From Paenibacillus tarimensis (GTDB taxonomy: Bacteria; Bacillota; Bacilli; Paenibacillales; Paenibacillaceae), in contig NZ_JAKGAO010000007.1 in NCBI RefSeq assembly GCF_021532315.1, positions 62,001 to 126,000 of the forward strand: 64,000 nt of DNA, read 5' to 3'. How positions within the stretch are numbered: position 1 is the first letter of the stretch; every line of letters starts with the position of its first letter. Made by a program: the position numbers and the translations under genes. Shown here piece by piece: positions 52,831-60,536 of the stretch. A model generated the notes under the pieces. It saw only the letters and a program-made list of their open reading frames with translations, made no database searches and had not been told where the DNA came from.

Positions 52831-52859
52831 TTGCTTTTTCCAGAAGAATCGGTTACGAT
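52831..52859 (+). promoter_or_regulatory. Promoter of the ABC-F gene
   Basis: TTGCTT (-35) and TACGAT (-10) with a 17-bp spacer. The start of transcription would leave a 5' leader of about 275 nt before the ABC-F start codon. Confidence 0.5.
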
Positions 52860-52865
52860 GGTGGC

Positions 52866-53137
52866 GAATAAACAAGGAAAGGGTGACCTTTAGTCCGATG
52901 CGCTACTAAATCCTGTTGTCATGCAAAAAGGTTAGCAGAGGCTGTAACGAATACGGCCATGTACTGCAATTTTTTTCGGACGGGATACGTGCGCGCATTT
53001 TTGACGGACTAAGAGCCACAGCAGCAGTCTGCCTGGACACCATTGTGCCCATTGGCATTCTCTGTTTTGTCAGCTTTTCTTTGGTCATATCGTGATAGCG
53101 GCGCACCTCCTGTCCTAAGCGGATAAGGAGGTTTTTT
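52866..53137 (+). promoter_or_regulatory. Attenuator-like leader of the ABC-F gene
   Basis: The leader ends in a hairpin ACCTCCT-G-TCC / GGA-TA-AGGAGGT (53105-53132) directly followed by six T. It is at once an intrinsic terminator and a mask over the ABC-F ribosome binding site. Upstream, TTAGTCCG (52890-52897) can pair with CGGACTAA (53005-53012) or, alternatively, GTCCG with CGGAC at 52977-52981. Two mini-ORFs overlap these arms: GTG at 52883 (MTFSPMRY, with AAGGAAAG just before it) and ATG at 52959 (17 codons, weak start). This is the layout of ribosome-mediated attenuation known for antibiotic-induced ABC-F and erm genes. Confidence 0.6.
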
Positions 53138-53141
53138 GGTT

Positions 53142-54803
53142 ATGCATACGTTAGTGGAAGTTCATCAGCTTGAGGCGTCTGTACGTGACCGGCATCTATT
53201 CCGGATCGATTATCTTCGTGTTGGGGCGGGAGACCGGATCGGAGTCGTCGGTCCCAATGGGACTGGTAAAACCACCCTGCTGCATATTCTCGCCGGGCTC
53301 CTTGAGCCGGATGGCGGGACGGTCACCACGCACGCAGGGACAGCACTGATTCCGCAGTTGAAAGACGGGTCAGCGGGTCCGGCAGCCAAAGAATCTGGAC
53401 ACCCTCTAAGCGGCGGAGAAGAAACTTCTGCGGCAATCGACCGGGCTTTCAACAGTCAACCGGAGCTGCTGCTCGCCGATGAGCCGACGATGCACCTGGA
53501 CACGGCGCATATTGAGCAGCTGGAGGAGCGGTTCAACCGCTATCCCGGCGCAATTGTGACGGTGTCGCATGACCGTGCTTTTCTCGACCGGGTGTGCACG
53601 CGCATCTGGTCGCTGGAAGAAGGGACGGTCAAGGTGTATAAGGGCGGATATTCGGATTATGCCGCGCAGCGGGAACAGGAGCGAAGGCGGCAGGAGCAGC
53701 AGTTCGAGGCTTATACCGAGAAGAGGAAACAGCTCGAGCAGGCCATCCAGCTGAAGGCAGGGCAGGCCCGGAGCATGCTGAAGCCGCCCAAGCGGATGAG
53801 CACGAGGGAGTCAGAGCTGCTCAAGGACCGGAAGGGGACCACGCAGAAGGGTGTCCATCAGGCGATCAAGGCGCTGCAGACGCGGATCAGTAAGCTGGAA
53901 AAGGTCGAGAAGCCGCGTGAGCTGCCGCGCATCAAACTCGATATACCGAATGCGGCACTGCTGCATAACCGTGCGGTTGTGACGGTGGAACGGTTGTCGG
54001 CTCATGCTGGCGGCAGGCTGCTCTGGCAGGATGCGTCGTTCCGGATGCTGGCCGGGCGCAAGGTCGCGCTGATCGGACCGAATGGCTGCGGCAAGACGAC
54101 ACTGCTCCGAACCTTGCTTGAGGGAGCAGATGGTGTCCGGATTGCACCGGCTGTAAGGCCCGGTTATTTTAGCCAAAGCCTTGATATTCTGGACCCTGCC
54201 CGGTCCGTCATGGACAATGTGAGCGCTTCGGCGGTGCATCCGCCAGAGCTTATCCGCCTAGTGCTTGCCAGACTGCTGTTCCGGGGGGATGATGTCTTCA
54301 AGCTGGTAGGCGTGCTGAGCGGCGGTGAGCGGGTAAGGGTGGCATTCGCTAAGGTTTTCCTAAGTGATATGAACATGCTTATCGCTGATGAACCGACTAA
54401 TTTTCTGGATATTTCCTCGCTTGAGGCGTTGGAATCTCTATTGAAGGAATATGAAGGAACCGTGCTGTTCGTCTCACATGACCGGCGGTTTGTGGAGTCG
54501 GTGGCGGATCAGATCATAGAGATTGAAGGCAGGAAGGTTACCAGCTTTGATGGAACGCTGCAGGAATACCGGGAGCATCAGGCTCAGGCAGCGGCAAAAG
54601 GACAAGTTGAAGAAATAACGCTGATGGAAGAGGAGCTGCTGCGTGTAGAAACGCGGCTAACCGATGTACTGGGCAGGCTCAGCCTGCCCGTCCCCGCTTC
54701 CAAGGGGAGAGCGGGCGGTGAGGCAGATCTGAAGCTGGAGGAAGAATTCGCACGTCTCAGCAAGCAGCGCAGTGAATTGAAACAGCTTCTCGGCAGATCA
54801 TAA
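53142..54803 (+). CDS. ABC-F ribosomal protection protein
   Basis: Cytoplasmic twin-ATPase of 553 residues without membrane segments. First domain: Walker A GPNGTGKTT (near residue 37), LSGGE signature, Walker B LLLADEPTMHLD. A basic linker of about 90 residues with KPPKRMS follows, the part that reaches into the ribosome. Second domain: GPNGCGKTT, LSGGERVRVAFAK, LIADEPTNFLD. The C-terminus is a coiled coil (ELLRVETRLTDVLGRL). It resembles the Vga/VmlR antibiotic-resistance branch. AAGGAGG lies 10 nt before the ATG at 53142 but is buried in the leader hairpin. Confidence 0.85.
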   Translation: MHTLVEVHQLEASVRDRHLFRIDYLRVGAGDRIGVVGPNGTGKTTLLHILAGLLEPDGGTVTTHAGTALIPQLKDGSAGPAAKESGHPLSGGEETSAAIDRAFNSQPELLLADEPTMHLDTAHIEQLEERFNRYPGAIVTVSHDRAFLDRVCTRIWSLEEGTVKVYKGGYSDYAAQREQERRRQEQQFEAYTEKRKQLEQAIQLKAGQARSMLKPPKRMSTRESELLKDRKGTTQKGVHQAIKALQTRISKLEKVEKPRELPRIKLDIPNAALLHNRAVVTVERLSAHAGGRLLWQDASFRMLAGRKVALIGPNGCGKTTLLRTLLEGADGVRIAPAVRPGYFSQSLDILDPARSVMDNVSASAVHPPELIRLVLARLLFRGDDVFKLVGVLSGGERVRVAFAKVFLSDMNMLIADEPTNFLDISSLEALESLLKEYEGTVLFVSHDRRFVESVADQIIEIEGRKVTSFDGTLQEYREHQAQAAAKGQVEEITLMEEELLRVETRLTDVLGRLSLPVPASKGRAGGEADLKLEEEFARLSKQRSELKQLLGRS

Positions 54804-54840
54804 GTAACGCAGTTAATGGTTAACGGGGGAAAATGAAACA

Positions 54841-54878
54841 AGACGGCTGCAGCCTTGGCAAGAGGCGGGCCGTCTTTT
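54841..54878 (+). terminator. Terminator after the ABC-F gene
   Basis: AGACGGC (54841-54847) pairs with GCCGTCT (54869-54875), followed by TTTATTAG. Confidence 0.75.
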
Positions 54879-54952
54879 ATTAGAAGTGATATTTTAGGCA
54901 GATTGCTTTTTAGGAATACTGTTTATGGAGGAAAAATGTTCAATGAGAGGTC

Positions 54953-54981
54953 TTGCAATTTGCAATTATTGAATTTATACT
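54953..54981 (+). promoter_or_regulatory. perR promoter
   Basis: TTGCAA (-35) and TATACT (-10) with a 17-bp spacer, 37 nt before the perR start. The PerR box overlaps the -10 element. Confidence 0.65.
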
Positions 54982-54989
54982 AAATCTAA
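54975..54989. promoter_or_regulatory. PerR box upstream of perR
   Basis: TTATACTAAATCTAA matches the PerR consensus TTANAATNATTNTAA at 13 of 15 positions counting the free ones. It suggests autorepression, as for perR in B. subtilis. Confidence 0.6.
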
Positions 54990-55017
54990 ATTCAAATCAA
55001 AACTGAGGGTGAACCCG

Positions 55018-55407
55018 ATGAAAATCAATCTAACGACCCAGCGCAAAGCGGTCTACGATATTATTCTGCAGGCGCATGATCATCCGACTGCAGCAGATGT
55101 AATCGAGCGTCTCCGGGCGGCAGGTCATAACTTTGCATATGGCACGGTATACAACTCGCTCCGTTACCTGACTGATAATGACCTGATCCGTGAGCTCAAG
55201 CTTGGTGAAGCGGCAAGCCGTTATGACGCACGCACTGAGGACCATCATCATATTGTCTGTATCAAATGCGGACGCGTGGATGAAGTGATGACTGATGTGC
55301 CGCAGCAGTGGATGGAAGCTGTCGCTGAAGAAACCGGTTATGTTGTTCACGAAGCAACCATTAACTTAGAAGGAGTGTGTCCGGCATGCAAAACTTCCAA
55401 ACCTTAA
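55018..55407 (+). CDS. perR: Peroxide-responsive regulator PerR (Fur family)
   Basis: Fur-family metalloregulator of 129 residues. Winged-helix part: HDHPTAADVIERL and FAYGTVYNSLRYL. Regulatory metal ligands typical of PerR rather than Fur are present: the Asp of SRYDAR, DHHHIVC, and the Asp of RVDEV. Two CxxC pairs (CIKC, CPAC) form the structural zinc site. The ATG at 55018 has GAGGGTG upstream. It overlaps the next regulator gene by 22 nt. A PerR box lies in its own promoter. Confidence 0.85.
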   Translation: MKINLTTQRKAVYDIILQAHDHPTAADVIERLRAAGHNFAYGTVYNSLRYLTDNDLIRELKLGEAASRYDARTEDHHHIVCIKCGRVDEVMTDVPQQWMEAVAEETGYVVHEATINLEGVCPACKTSKP

Positions 55408-56207
55408 CCTCCTCTGCAGCAGGTCAATTGGAGGCGCCATACCACAGGCAGGCACAGGGCTTCGGCTACCGCCAGCCTGCCGGTATACCGGTATGCCCGC
55501 AGACCAAACGGATTGCCTTGGTTACACCGGTGCCTGACCGGATGTATGATCTCATTCGTGAAATCTCGGCGAATTGCTTCGATGTTATGGTGTTTCGCAA
55601 GCTGGAGTCACTGACTGAGAGCGGGCCTGCGATTGATATGTATCTGTTTGATTTTGTGACAGAAGATGTATACGGCGATTACAGCAATATTAAGGCTTTT
55701 GTGTCTCATCCGGATATTGCCGCCCGTTCGATCTATCTGGCAGACCGGAGTGCGCTTAACGGTTCGGCTGAAGGCAGCGGACGCACAGGCGAGCAGGTTA
55801 TCCCCTGGCCTTGCCCGGTATCTGAAGCGATGTATACCATATTCCGCATGTTCACGAAGCAGGATGCTGTCAAGTCGAATGTGTCTTCGGGTAATGATCC
55901 TTCTAATATAAGGTATAAGGATTTGACGGTAGATGCCAAGCGGATGTCTGTATACCGCGGGGAAGATCGCGTTGAACTGACGAAGACCGAATATGAAGTG
56001 CTGCTGTATCTTCTTGAAGCAGATGGCGCGGTTCTGACGCGTGATGAAATTATGCAGCGCATCTGCGGCAGCAGCTTTGTCGGCGGAAGCAATGTCGTAG
56101 ACGTTCATATCAGAAGCCTGCGCAAGAAGCTTGGGGACAAAGCCGTTTCCTCCAAATATATCGTTACCATGCGCGGCGCCGGCTACCGGATGGCTGACAT
56201 CCGGTAA
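55386..56207 (+). CDS. OmpR-like regulator with atypical receiver
   Basis: Protein of 273 residues. The C-terminal 95 residues are a clear OmpR/PhoB winged helix (LTKTEYEVLLYLLEADGAVL, VDVHIRSLRKKLG, IVTMRGAGYRM). The N-terminal domain, from about residue 40 (RIALVTPVPDRMYDLIREIS), has a receiver-like alternation and one candidate Asp (YLFDF) but lacks the early acidic pair and the late Lys, so it is probably not phosphorylated in the usual way. The ATG lies within perR, with AAGGAG about 10 nt upstream. Co-expression with perR and position before katA suggest a role in the peroxide response. Confidence 0.75.
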   Translation: MQNFQTLTSSAAGQLEAPYHRQAQGFGYRQPAGIPVCPQTKRIALVTPVPDRMYDLIREISANCFDVMVFRKLESLTESGPAIDMYLFDFVTEDVYGDYSNIKAFVSHPDIAARSIYLADRSALNGSAEGSGRTGEQVIPWPCPVSEAMYTIFRMFTKQDAVKSNVSSGNDPSNIRYKDLTVDAKRMSVYRGEDRVELTKTEYEVLLYLLEADGAVLTRDEIMQRICGSSFVGGSNVVDVHIRSLRKKLGDKAVSSKYIVTMRGAGYRMADIR

Positions 56208-56328
56208 GCCGCCATCTTACATAGCTATCTTAATATTCCTGATGATCTTCATCTGTTCTTCATATAAGCTTCACTCACTCATCATGCACGGTGAGACGCT
56301 GCCGTGTATAATCTGCTTATATAAGAAC

Positions 56329-56343
56329 TTAGATTAAGTCTAA
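56329..56343. promoter_or_regulatory. PerR box upstream of katA
   Basis: TTAGATTAAGTCTAA fits TTANAATNATTNTAA at 13 of 15 positions counting the free ones and is a near-palindrome. It lies 28 nt before the katA ATG and just downstream of a TATAAT at 56307-56312. Confidence 0.7.
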
Positions 56344-56371
56344 TTCATAAAAAAGAAGAGGTGCTTCAACG

Positions 56372-57829
56372 ATGATAAACCGACTGACAACGAACCAAGG
56401 CGCTCCCGTAGGAGATAATCAGAACTCCCGTACAGCAGGACAAAACGGCCCAACACTGCTCGAAGATTACCACCTGCTTGAGAAGCTGGCGCATTTCGAC
56501 CGTGAGCGTATCCCAGAGCGTGTGGTGCATGCCCGCGGAGCAGGCGCCCATGGCGTATTCCGCACAGCCAGAAGCATGAAGGCGCACACGAAGGCCCACT
56601 TTCTGCAGGAAGCCGGTATTGAGACTCCGGTATTTGTCCGCTTCTCAACCGTTATTCATGGCGTTGGCTCACCGGAGACAGCACGCGACCCGCGCGGGTT
56701 TGCGGTTAAGTTCTACACGCAGGAAGGAAACTATGATATCGTAGGCAACCATCTGCCGGTCTTCTTCATCCGCGATGCGATGAAATTCCCGGACATGGTC
56801 CACTCGCTGAAGCCGTCACCAGACACGAATCTTCAGACGCCTGCCCGTTATTGGGATTTCATGACGCTGACGCCGGAGTCTACACATATGCTGACGTGGC
56901 TGTTCTCGGATAACGGAACGCCTGCGAACTACCGCCAGATGGACGGGTTCGGTGTTCACGCTTTTAAGTGGATCAATGCTGAAGGTAAGGTAACCTATGT
57001 GAAGTATCACTGGAAATCCAAGCAGGGCGTGGTGAACTTCTCGGCGAAGGAAGCAGGGGAGATGCAGGGGCAGGATTTCAACCATGCGACACGCGACCTC
57101 TATGAGCATATTGAGAAGGGTGAGTTCCCGGAATGGGAGCTGCATGTGCAGATGCTGCCGCCAGAGCACCTGGACCAGCTGAGCTTTGATCCGCTTGATC
57201 CGACCAAGGTGTGGCCGGAGGATGACTATCCGCTGCAACTGGTTGGTACGATGACGCTCGACCGCAATCCGGCTAACTTCTTCGCGGAAGTGGAGCAGTC
57301 CGCTTTCTCCCCAAGCGTGCTTGTGCCGGGTATTGAGCCTTCCGAAGACAAGCTGCTTCAGGGCCGTCTGTTCTCCTATCCGGACACGCAGCGTTATCGT
57401 CTGGGTGCAAATTATCTGCAAATTCCGGTTAATTGCCCGTACGCTCCTGTCCGGAATCATCAGCGCGATGGAGCGATGAACGTGAACCAGGACAATTCTC
57501 CGGTGAACTATGAGCCGAACAGCTATGAGGAGAGCCCGAAGGAAGACCCGGCTTACCGCGACAGCGAAGCACCGATCACCGGACCGGCAGGACGCAAGAA
57601 GATTGAGAAGACAGATGATTTTACACAAGCAGGCGAGAAATACCGTTCCTACACAGACGAAGAGCGTGATCATCTGATTGCCAACCTGGTAAATGACTTG
57701 AAGCAGACGAACCAAGATATTCAATTACGTGCGATTTGCAACTTCTTCCGTGCGGATGTCGAATACGGCATGCGTGTGGCGCAAGGTCTTGGTGTCGATA
57801 TTAGCGGCTTCATGCCAAACAGAGGTTAA
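56372..57829 (+). CDS. katA: Catalase, small-subunit heme type
   Basis: Monofunctional heme catalase of 485 residues that converts hydrogen peroxide to water and oxygen. Catalytic His53 lies in RVVHARGAGAHG, the distal Asn in GNHLPVFFIRDA, and the proximal heme Tyr336 in SYPDTQRYRLGANY. FVRFSTV and the R-x-x-x-Y pair are intact. AAGAAGAGGTG precedes the ATG. A PerR box upstream indicates peroxide induction; perR-type genes lie on both sides. Confidence 0.95.
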   Translation: MINRLTTNQGAPVGDNQNSRTAGQNGPTLLEDYHLLEKLAHFDRERIPERVVHARGAGAHGVFRTARSMKAHTKAHFLQEAGIETPVFVRFSTVIHGVGSPETARDPRGFAVKFYTQEGNYDIVGNHLPVFFIRDAMKFPDMVHSLKPSPDTNLQTPARYWDFMTLTPESTHMLTWLFSDNGTPANYRQMDGFGVHAFKWINAEGKVTYVKYHWKSKQGVVNFSAKEAGEMQGQDFNHATRDLYEHIEKGEFPEWELHVQMLPPEHLDQLSFDPLDPTKVWPEDDYPLQLVGTMTLDRNPANFFAEVEQSAFSPSVLVPGIEPSEDKLLQGRLFSYPDTQRYRLGANYLQIPVNCPYAPVRNHQRDGAMNVNQDNSPVNYEPNSYEESPKEDPAYRDSEAPITGPAGRKKIEKTDDFTQAGEKYRSYTDEERDHLIANLVNDLKQTNQDIQLRAICNFFRADVEYGMRVAQGLGVDISGFMPNRG

Positions 57830-57902
57830 GATGGTGCTAGTGTATAAGCGCGGAGGCGGAAGGCAGCATGAGAGCTTCGCCCGAATTCAAGGAGGGAAGC
57901 CA

Positions 57903-58373
57903 ATGAACAAGCAAATTGCCGAAGCGGCCAATAAACTGAAGGCTGGCGGCATCAGGTTGACGACACAGCGGCAGCTTATATTGGAACACTTATACAATCA
58001 CCTGGCCCATCCGTCTGCGGAAGAGCTGTATCAATCCATCTTTCAAGTAAATCCGCATTATGTCAGCATGACGACGATTTACAATACACTGCGCACGCTT
58101 AAGAAGCACGGCATGGTCAAAGAATTCTATCTTCAGCGTGACGGGGTTTCGCGGTATGACATTAATATGAAGCCGCATCATCATCTGATCTGTGAAGCGT
58201 GCGGCTGCATATCGGATTATGAGCTTCCACTATCCCCGTTCCTGATGGCAGGGACTGATCAGTCCTTCCATGCGGAGCGTTACTATATTGAGTTCAGCGG
58301 ACTCTGTCTGGCCTGTGAGGAGAAGCAGCAGCATGAGGCTAACAATACCGGCAAAAGGACAGCAGTCGGCTGA
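57903..58373 (+). CDS. Second PerR-like Fur-family regulator
   Basis: Fur-family protein of 156 residues, longer at both ends than the PerR at 55018. It has HPSAEELYQSIFQVNPHY, TTIYNTLRTLKKHGMV, the Asp of SRYDIN, HHHLICEACG, the Asp of ISDYE, and a last CLAC pair. The ligand set is again PerR-like. AAGGAGG lies 7-8 nt before the ATG at 57903. It lies only 73 nt after katA and may be transcribed with it. Confidence 0.8.
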   Translation: MNKQIAEAANKLKAGGIRLTTQRQLILEHLYNHLAHPSAEELYQSIFQVNPHYVSMTTIYNTLRTLKKHGMVKEFYLQRDGVSRYDINMKPHHHLICEACGCISDYELPLSPFLMAGTDQSFHAERYYIEFSGLCLACEEKQQHEANNTGKRTAVG

Positions 58374-58850
58374 ACAGCTGATCTTAGCTCGAACGATGGC
58401 CGACTAGCCGGCAGAAGCTGTCGTTCGGAGGATGATCTGTTACTGAATATCTCCGGTGCCTCAGCTGCAGGCGGCGAACAAGCCGATCGAGCAGCGGACG
58501 GCCGGAGATTTTTGGGCTGGACCGGTAGCGGGAATATTGGGCGGTTGATTCGAATCATGGCGGCGGCCGCCTTCATTTCCCGGGAAATCGACAGCAAGGG
58601 AGCGAGTTAGCTGCTTAAGTGCAGCGTCAGAATAGATTTGTCGAAAGTAAAAGCGAGCGGGGTTAACACTCGTTGGCCAGCGATTCGACAAACGGGTGAA
58701 TAGAGTGATCGTTTGGGTCCTTCTTTGTAAGGGTAATAAAAAGTGTCTGAATTTTGATCAAAATTTGAACATTTTTTGAACACATTCGCATAAAATGTGG
58801 TATACTAAGTTTATCGAAAACCCTTACAACTGCGATAGGAAGTGATCCTA
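58374..58850. other. Intergenic region upstream of the qox-linked small gene
   Basis: The left part holds a hairpin without U-tract (CGAACGA / TCGTTCG, 58397-58427). The right part is A+T-rich and holds a 16-bp palindrome and a TATACT at 58801-58806 whose best -35 (TTGAAC) is 19 nt away. I see no gene in between. Confidence 0.4.
58750..58765. promoter_or_regulatory. Perfect 16-bp palindrome
   Basis: AATTTTGATCAAAATT is fully symmetrical and lies about 35 nt upstream of the probable promoter of the small membrane gene. Two TTTGAACA-like words follow it. It looks like an operator, perhaps for redox control, but no named regulator fits with confidence. Confidence 0.45.
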
Positions 58851-59120
58851 ATGACAACAAGGACAGTTAGTGCAAACGGGCGCGAGCGGAACGGACAGGA
58901 AGTCAGACGCCTTTTTTCCTTTATGAATGTGATGGCATGGGCGGCACTCTTAATTGGTGTCGGAATGAGCCTCTGGAATGTTACTCATTTCAGTGATCAG
59001 AACCTGAGCCTGATGCTTGGCATCGGTTTTATGGTCGGCAGCGTCTTCATCTATACGATTGGGACGGCCATCCATCTTGTTCATAAGCGCAGGGATGAAG
59101 CAAACAGCGACATCATCTGA
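58851..59120 (+). CDS. Small membrane protein, unknown (YiaA/YiaB-like)
   Basis: Protein of 89 residues with two membrane segments (FMNVMAWAALLIGVGMSLWN and MLGIGFMVGSVFIYTIGTAIHL), a layout like the YiaA/YiaB family of inner-membrane proteins. TAGGAAGTGAT precedes the ATG at 58851. A terminator separates it from the qox operon, so it is not simply part of that transcript. Confidence 0.6.
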   Translation: MTTRTVSANGRERNGQEVRRLFSFMNVMAWAALLIGVGMSLWNVTHFSDQNLSLMLGIGFMVGSVFIYTIGTAIHLVHKRRDEANSDII

Positions 59121-59487
59121 TTGGCATTGTGCGGCAGCCCGGAACTGCCGGGAGAGTTGAATAAGAGTGATAAGAGAGCTGTTTCGTCCGTAGACGAAGC
59201 AGCTCTCTTTGTTGAGGAACTTATATATAAATTGGAGGGGAGGAACGGTCAGCAGTGGTTTAAATCACCCGCCAGATCCTCCATTTGCTAAACAATCGTC
59301 AAATCGGTGAACGTTGTATTACGGATTTTCGTCTTTTCGTTGACGCATTTGTTAACGGGGGAGACTCCATCTATGTAATCTGTTATTTTATTCACAGAAG
59401 GTGATTTTACTCTCTGGTAATGTCTAACGGGGAGTGCATTTCGCCACACCCCATTACTAGGACGGCCATAAGGAGATGATTCATAGT
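59121..59487. other. qox upstream region
   Basis: After the terminator at 59172-59215 about 270 nt lead to qoxA. No convincing -35/-10 pair stands out; a TTGACG at 59339 lacks a good -10 at the right distance. No gene is seen. Confidence 0.4.
59172..59215 (+). terminator. Terminator before the qox operon
   Basis: AAGAGAGCTG and CAGCTCTCTT enclose an inner TTCGTC/GACGAA helix with a CGTA loop, followed by TGTTG. Confidence 0.75.
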
Positions 59488-60519
59488 ATGAAGAAAAGTA
59501 GTTGGCTTCGACGGCTGGGCACGTTTGCTTCGCTGGCCCTGATGGCCGCTCTGATGGCGGGCTGCACGGACAAAATGATTGTCCTCGACCCGAAAGGGCC
59601 GATTGGCGAACAGCAGCGTGACCTCATTTATATATCAACGCTGTTGTGCCTCGTGATTATTGTACCGGTGCTGATTATTACAGGAGTCATTATTTGGCGG
59701 TACCGCGCAAGACCGGACAATAAGGCGAAGTATCATCCGGAGTGGGAGCACAGCACGAAGCTGGAGACCATCTGGTGGGGAATACCGATTATTATCATTA
59801 TTATTCTGGCTATCGTAACCGTCCGTTATACGTACGCGCTTGAGCCATCCAAGGCACTCGAGTCCGATAAGGAACCGGTTACGATTCAGGTAACGTCTCT
59901 TGATTGGAAATGGCTGTTCATGTATCCCGAGCAGGGAATCGCAACCGTGAACTATGTGCAGTTCCCTGAGGATACGCCGATCCGCTTCCAGCTGACATCG
60001 GACGCACCGATGAACTCGTTCTGGATTCCGCAGCTTGGCGGTCAGCTGTATACGATGTCGGGCATGGCGATGACTCTTCATCTGCAGGCCGATGAGCCGG
60101 GCGAATACTTCGGCTCGGGCGCGAACTTTAGCGGCAAGGACTTTGCCCAGATGCGCTTTACAGCTAATGCAACCTCGCAGGAAGAATTTGACGAGTGGGT
60201 AGAGGAGGTTAAGCGCAAGGCCCCGATCCTGACACTGGATGGTTACAAGGAGCTGGCGGAGCCGGGCGTTTCAGAGGTTCAAACATTCTCCACGTTCCCT
60301 GAAGGCCTGTTCGAGCAGATTGTTACCAAGTATGCCGCTTCGCATAATCACGGACTCACGACACGGGAAGCCGAACCACGTGAGCCGACGAAGCACGGAG
60401 AAGACCATAATGATATTGATATTAAAACAGACGACACGAAATCTGAGGATCTTGAAGTGCCGGCTGAAGGTTCGCATGACCACCATTCGGAGACGGATGA
60501 GCATGCGGGCCACCGTTAA
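59488..60519 (+). CDS. qoxA: Cytochrome aa3 quinol oxidase subunit II
   Basis: Lipoprotein subunit of 343 residues: lipobox MAGC, two membrane segments (residues about 50-75 and 95-115) and an outer cupredoxin domain (DWKWLFMYPEQ, PMNSFWIPQLGGQLY, SGMAMTLHLQADEPGEYFGS). The Cys pair and other CuA ligands of cytochrome c oxidases are missing, which marks a quinol oxidase. The last 50 residues form an unusual acidic, His-rich tail. The ATG at 59488 is used because AAGGAG abuts the earlier ATG at 59476. Confidence 0.9.
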   Translation: MKKSSWLRRLGTFASLALMAALMAGCTDKMIVLDPKGPIGEQQRDLIYISTLLCLVIIVPVLIITGVIIWRYRARPDNKAKYHPEWEHSTKLETIWWGIPIIIIIILAIVTVRYTYALEPSKALESDKEPVTIQVTSLDWKWLFMYPEQGIATVNYVQFPEDTPIRFQLTSDAPMNSFWIPQLGGQLYTMSGMAMTLHLQADEPGEYFGSGANFSGKDFAQMRFTANATSQEEFDEWVEEVKRKAPILTLDGYKELAEPGVSEVQTFSTFPEGLFEQIVTKYAASHNHGLTTREAEPREPTKHGEDHNDIDIKTDDTKSEDLEVPAEGSHDHHSETDEHAGHR

Positions 60520-60536
60520 GGAGGGGGTGAGCATCT

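Noticed and set aside
53142-54803. ABC-F gene as an ordinary ABC transporter
   Set aside because: Two fused ATPase domains with a basic linker and no membrane segments or permease partner point to an ABC-F translation factor.
59488-60519. Subunit II as a cytochrome c oxidase (CtaC)
   Set aside because: The CuA Cys ligands and a cytochrome c domain are absent, so quinol oxidase fits better.
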